A stretch of 64,000 nucleotides of DNA, taken from positions 1,846,001-1,910,000 of the forward strand of contig NZ_AP024169.1 in assembly GCF_016591975.1 (NCBI RefSeq), written 5' to 3'. Source of the DNA: Anaeromicropila herbilytica. GTDB taxonomy: Bacteria > Bacillota > Clostridia > Lachnospirales > Lachnospiraceae. Each line of letters starts with the position of its first letter. The stretch's first letter is position 1. A model generated the notes under the pieces. The model saw only the letters and a program-made list of their open reading frames with translations, was not told where the DNA came from and made no database searches. Shown here one piece after another: positions 61,601 to 64,000 of this stretch. The position numbers and the translations under genes were made by a program.

Positions 61601-62011
61601 ATGAACATATTATTTTTTTTAAAACCAAAAAGTGAGATAACTTATATTTATTCGAATGATACATTAATGGAAGTGATTGAAAAGATAGAGCCTCAAAAGT
61701 ATTCTGCAATTCCTATTATTAATAAAAAGGGAGAATACGTTGGGACAATAACTGAAGGAGATATTTTATGGTCAGTGAAGGATTCGTATTTTAAAAAAGG
61801 CAATATATCAAAAAGTACGATTATAATGGACATTCCAAGACGCAGGGATAACATGCCTGTAACGATTGATTCGAATATTGAGGATTTAATATCAAAAGCT
61901 ATGGATCAAAATTTTGTACCAGTCATTGACGATAAGAATATTTTTATAGGAATAGTAACAAGAAAAGATATTATACAATATTGCTATAATAAGACAAAAG
62001 AACAAGAATAA
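61601..62011 (+). CDS. CBS-domain protein
   Basis: 136 residues made of two CBS motifs: one near 14-60 (VIEKIEPQKYSAIPIINKKGEYVGTITEGDIL) and one near 80-130 (ISKAMDQNFVPVIDDKNIFIGIVTRKDIIQYC). CBS pairs usually bind adenine nucleotides and regulate a partner; here no enzyme domain is attached, so the partner is elsewhere. ATG follows AAAGGAG. A consensus promoter and a small leader frame lie upstream. Confidence 0.92.
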   Translation: MNILFFLKPKSEITYIYSNDTLMEVIEKIEPQKYSAIPIINKKGEYVGTITEGDILWSVKDSYFKKGNISKSTIIMDIPRRRDNMPVTIDSNIEDLISKAMDQNFVPVIDDKNIFIGIVTRKDIIQYCYNKTKEQE

Positions 62012-62073
62012 ATACAGTAGACGGATACATAAAAACTGATGCGCGATTAAATATTGCATTGTTAGAATGAAAA

Positions 62074-62139
62074 GAGTGAAAGAAAAATCCTTTCACTCTC
62101 AACGTTTGTGATTTCACCCTTGCAAGCAAGTGAAATCAC
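62074..62139. repeat. two tandem perfect hairpins in the intergenic region
   Basis: GAGTGAAAG (62074-62082) pairs with CTTTCACTC (62090-62098). GTGATTTCAC (62108-62117) pairs with GTGAAATCAC (62130-62139). Both stems contain the same TTTCAC word. No T run follows the second hairpin directly. Confidence 0.65.
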
Positions 62140-62168
62140 TACATTAAATAATGAATTAGTACAGGGAT

Positions 62169-62203
62169 AGAAAAAATATACTTAGGATAGGTATATTTTT
62201 TCT
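62169..62203. terminator. hairpin with T run, possibly terminator
   Basis: AGAAAAAATATAC pairs with GTATATTTTTTCT around a 9-base loop, T-rich downstream. Confidence 0.55.
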
Positions 62204-62240
62204 ATTTTTTTATATCTTAAAAAAAAGAGAAGTTAAAAGC

Positions 62241-62765
62241 TTGATCGATATTTATATGGACGCTTTTACTCCGTGTTTACTTGATAGGGAAACAAATGAG
62301 TTTGTTGATACTACATATTCCATCATAGATAAAAGTGAGATTCCTTGCTTAACTAAAAAAGGATTTTTGATGGAATGGAATTCTTGGTTTATTAAGAGAA
62401 AAGAAATCTATCAACTTAATTTAAAAGATGATGATAATATTCAGGGGTTAATCGCTTTGGAAAAGCGATCAGCAGAAATGGCGGTACATATTAATCTAAT
62501 GGAGAGTGCACCACATAATCAAGGAAAGAATAAAAAATATCTAGGAGTGGGAGGACATTTATTTGCAATTGCTATCGAACAGTCCATTCAATTAGGATTT
62601 GATGGTTTTATTTATTTCGAAGCCAAAAATATGGAATTAATTAAGCATTATCATGAAAGCTTTGGAGCTGAATTAATAGGAATTGGTCATCCATATCGCA
62701 TGGTCCTTGATGAGGTTAAATCAAAGATTTTATTAGAAAAATACACTTTATTAAGGAGGGGTTAA
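62241..62765 (+). CDS. unknown GNAT-like protein
   Basis: 174 residues from TTG 62241. The middle and end look like an acetyltransferase: NIQGLIALEKRSAEMAVHINLM, KYLGVGGHLFAIAIEQSIQLGFDG (acetyl-CoA-type loop and helix), FIYFEAKNMELIKHYHESFGAELIG, YRMVLDEV. The ribosome site at this TTG is weak, so the start is uncertain. The next gene follows two bases after the stop, with its GGAGGGG inside the end of this gene, so the pair is coupled. It may be accessory or toxin-antitoxin-like; neither is shown by motif. Confidence 0.65.
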   Translation: MIDIYMDAFTPCLLDRETNEFVDTTYSIIDKSEIPCLTKKGFLMEWNSWFIKRKEIYQLNLKDDDNIQGLIALEKRSAEMAVHINLMESAPHNQGKNKKYLGVGGHLFAIAIEQSIQLGFDGFIYFEAKNMELIKHYHESFGAELIGIGHPYRMVLDEVKSKILLEKYTLLRRG

Positions 62766-62766
62766 G

Positions 62767-62979
62767 TTGAAGAAAAAGTGGATAGAAGACATTAACAAGC
62801 TTGAAAAATTAGCAGATGAGGCTGGAGGATATGTTGTAAACATCAATGAACTAAAAAAAGATAAAAAAGAATCAAAGAAATTTATTGCCATAAGAAAATA
62901 TTGTATTGCAAATAAAAAAAATTATCAGGATTTAAATGAGAGTGATTTTAAAAAGATAGGCATTCATCCAAAAAAATGA
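62767..62979 (+). CDS. small basic protein, 70 aa, coupled to the GNAT-like gene
   Basis: TTG 62767 lies six bases after GGAGGGG. The product is lysine-rich (KKKWIEDINKLEKLADEAGGY, NELKKDKKESKKFIAIRKYC) and highly charged, with no motif known to me. Strong ribosome site and two-base gap to the GNAT-like gene make it a probable partner of that protein. Confidence 0.65.
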   Translation: MKKKWIEDINKLEKLADEAGGYVVNINELKKDKKESKKFIAIRKYCIANKKNYQDLNESDFKKIGIHPKK

Positions 62980-63084
62980 ATAAGAAAAAATTTTGAGTGG
63001 CATACTAACAGAGTAAAAAATGTTACTATTCAGAAATTAATTTAATGAATGGTTGCGTAAAAATTTATTTAGGAGGAGTATTCC

Positions 63085-63333
63085 ATGAGAAAAAAAATAT
63101 ACGTATTATTAGCAATATGCTGTCTAACATTAGGTATGGTTACTGGTTGTACAGCTGATAATGCAAATAACGGAGCAACAACAAATGATAATGGTACAAC
63201 AACAGATGATACTACAGTAACACCTGATATAACTGCAGTACCTAACGACGGTACTACAACAAATGATACCGATGTAAATGATAATGATACAGATGATGTA
63301 AATACTAATACTGATACAAATACGAATAAATAA
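63085..63333 (+). CDS. small Thr/Asn/Asp-rich lipoprotein
   Basis: 82 residues. The N-terminus is a lipoprotein signal: MRKKIYVLLAICCLTLGMVTGC, with lipobox VTGC giving Cys22 as the modified residue. The mature part is a repetitive, low-complexity chain of Thr, Asn and Asp (NNGATTNDNGTTTDDTT, DTDVNDNDTDDVNTNTD), like spacers that lift a group off the membrane, but it carries no visible domain. ATG follows AGGAGGAG. Repeated codons may make this locus variable in length. Confidence 0.85.
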   Translation: MRKKIYVLLAICCLTLGMVTGCTADNANNGATTNDNGTTTDDTTVTPDITAVPNDGTTTNDTDVNDNDTDDVNTNTDTNTNK

Positions 63334-63436
63334 TGAGTAATGATATTGCGAATATCATTAGTTTAAATATTATTATATTTAGTATATATTAAAGTATTAG
63401 GATATCAAATGTATTTAAAATTGTTTGATATTAAAT

Positions 63437-63481
63437 GAGGCTATCTCACTAGTTGATATTAATCACTAGCGCGATAGCCTC
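63437..63481. terminator. hairpin terminator between convergent genes
   Basis: GAGGCTATC (63437-63445) pairs with GATAGCCTC (63473-63481), with CTAG-based inner pairing. A second small palindrome (TAATGATAT/ATATCATTA) lies just after the lipoprotein stop at about 63336-63360. Confidence 0.65.
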
Positions 63482-63501
63482 ACTTAAATTTATTCTTGAA
63501 T

Positions 63502-63963
63502 TTAATTGTCAAAGTCAATATGATAAGATTCAGTGTTTGTTTTGATATTAATATAAGATAAATTAAAATTATCTTCCATTACATCAATTTGGTATTCAAA
63601 TACATCTTCGTTATCATGTTTCGATAAAAATACATAGGTTCCATCTTCTTTATCTTCAATAAAATCTGATATTTCAGAATAGATTTCATAACCATTAACA
63701 TTGTCTGCATAACCAGAAGCTTTTATTTTATCTTCAATAATTTTATATATTTCGTCCACGAAAGTGTTCTCCTTTGCTTTTTTATTTTGATACCTTTTTG
63801 AATAAACAGAAGTATCAGGGTTTTTATTTATCAAATGATATACTTTTAAGGCAGCATTCTCATATGGATTGTTAAGATTTTTTACAGCACCATTTATTCT
63901 ATCATATTGATTGAAATTCGAAAAGCTATTATTTTTTAAATTAAGATTTTTTGAAATTTTCAT
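63502..63963 (-). CDS. unknown protein, about 153 aa
   Basis: I chose ATG 63963, which has GGAG eight bases upstream; an ATG at 63981 in the same frame has no good site. The product is soluble and acidic to the end (VFEYQIDVMEDNFNLSYINI), with an Asn-rich N-terminus (KISKNLNLKNNSFSNFNQYD). No family recognised. It converges on the lipoprotein gene. Confidence 0.7.
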   Translation of the reverse strand: MKISKNLNLKNNSFSNFNQYDRINGAVKNLNNPYENAALKVYHLINKNPDTSVYSKRYQNKKAKENTFVDEIYKIIEDKIKASGYADNVNGYEIYSEISDFIEDKEDGTYVFLSKHDNEDVFEYQIDVMEDNFNLSYINIKTNTESYHIDFDN

Positions 63964-64000
63964 TATTTTATTCTCCATCATTTTTCATACTCTATGATTC

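Noticed and set aside
62074..62139. CRISPR-like repeats
   Set aside because: Only two hairpins of different sequence and no regular spacer pattern.

Overview
The window is AT-rich, low-GC Gram-positive DNA with strong Shine-Dalgarno sequences, many intrinsic terminators, frequent TTG/GTG starts, an NAD-linked PyrK/PyrD pair and a spore-coat-like SPOCS/CsxC-type protein. Together with several protein types I associate with Lachnospiraceae, this points to a spore-forming anaerobic Clostridium-cluster XIVa bacterium. The family assignment is inference from gene content; no marker gene for species level was identified. No rRNA, CRISPR array, prophage or transposase was seen. There is one tRNA (Thr, CGT).

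Layout. 1-5.4 kb: housekeeping genes (ArsR-DUF2087 regulator, M29-like aminopeptidase, pyrK-pyrD-pyrE and a 50-residue membrane protein). 5.8-18.4 kb: one long same-strand locus encoding a Tad/Flp-like secretion or pilus machine. It has two degenerate P-loop proteins, a CpaF-type ATPase, a membrane protein that looks like a TadB-TadC fusion, four small single-anchor (pseudopilin-like) proteins, and two large exported proteins. 18.6-21.7 kb: two overlapping genes for right-handed beta-helix proteins without signal peptides. 21.8-37.7 kb: mostly housekeeping genes (CorC/HlyC protein, zinc phospholipase-C-like protein, two ABC-F proteins, M18 aminopeptidase, HtpG under a CIRCE operator, DegV). 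Included here is a GH13 protein that has lost its catalytic residues.

38.1-46.2 kb is an accessory region. It carries a three-gene cassette (SF2 helicase fused to HNH, an unknown protein, and a PD-(D/E)XK-like nuclease), a second coupled pair of unknown genes, gene debris, a frameshifted nitroreductase and copies of a structured intergenic repeat. The cassette is the best candidate for an undescribed (defence-type) system. 46.3-64 kb: an ABC importer without a binding protein, a GNAT, a LacI regulator, a DEDDh exonuclease, a NERD protein, and a MarR regulator with a nitroreductase, each next to an identical 20-bp palindrome. Then follow an intracellular-looking GH26 mannanase, a two-component system divergent from an ABC-2 exporter, an LDH-family enzyme, the coat-like protein, a CBS protein and small accessory genes.

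Two non-coding themes stand out. First, very long imperfect inverted repeats (about 400 bp and 250 bp) sit just after genes at 23.9 and 30.3 kb, and a solo end of the first recurs at 48.0 kb. Second, a terminator-bearing structured repeat recurs at 37.8, 44.0 and 44.4 kb, with its terminator alone at 46.2 kb.
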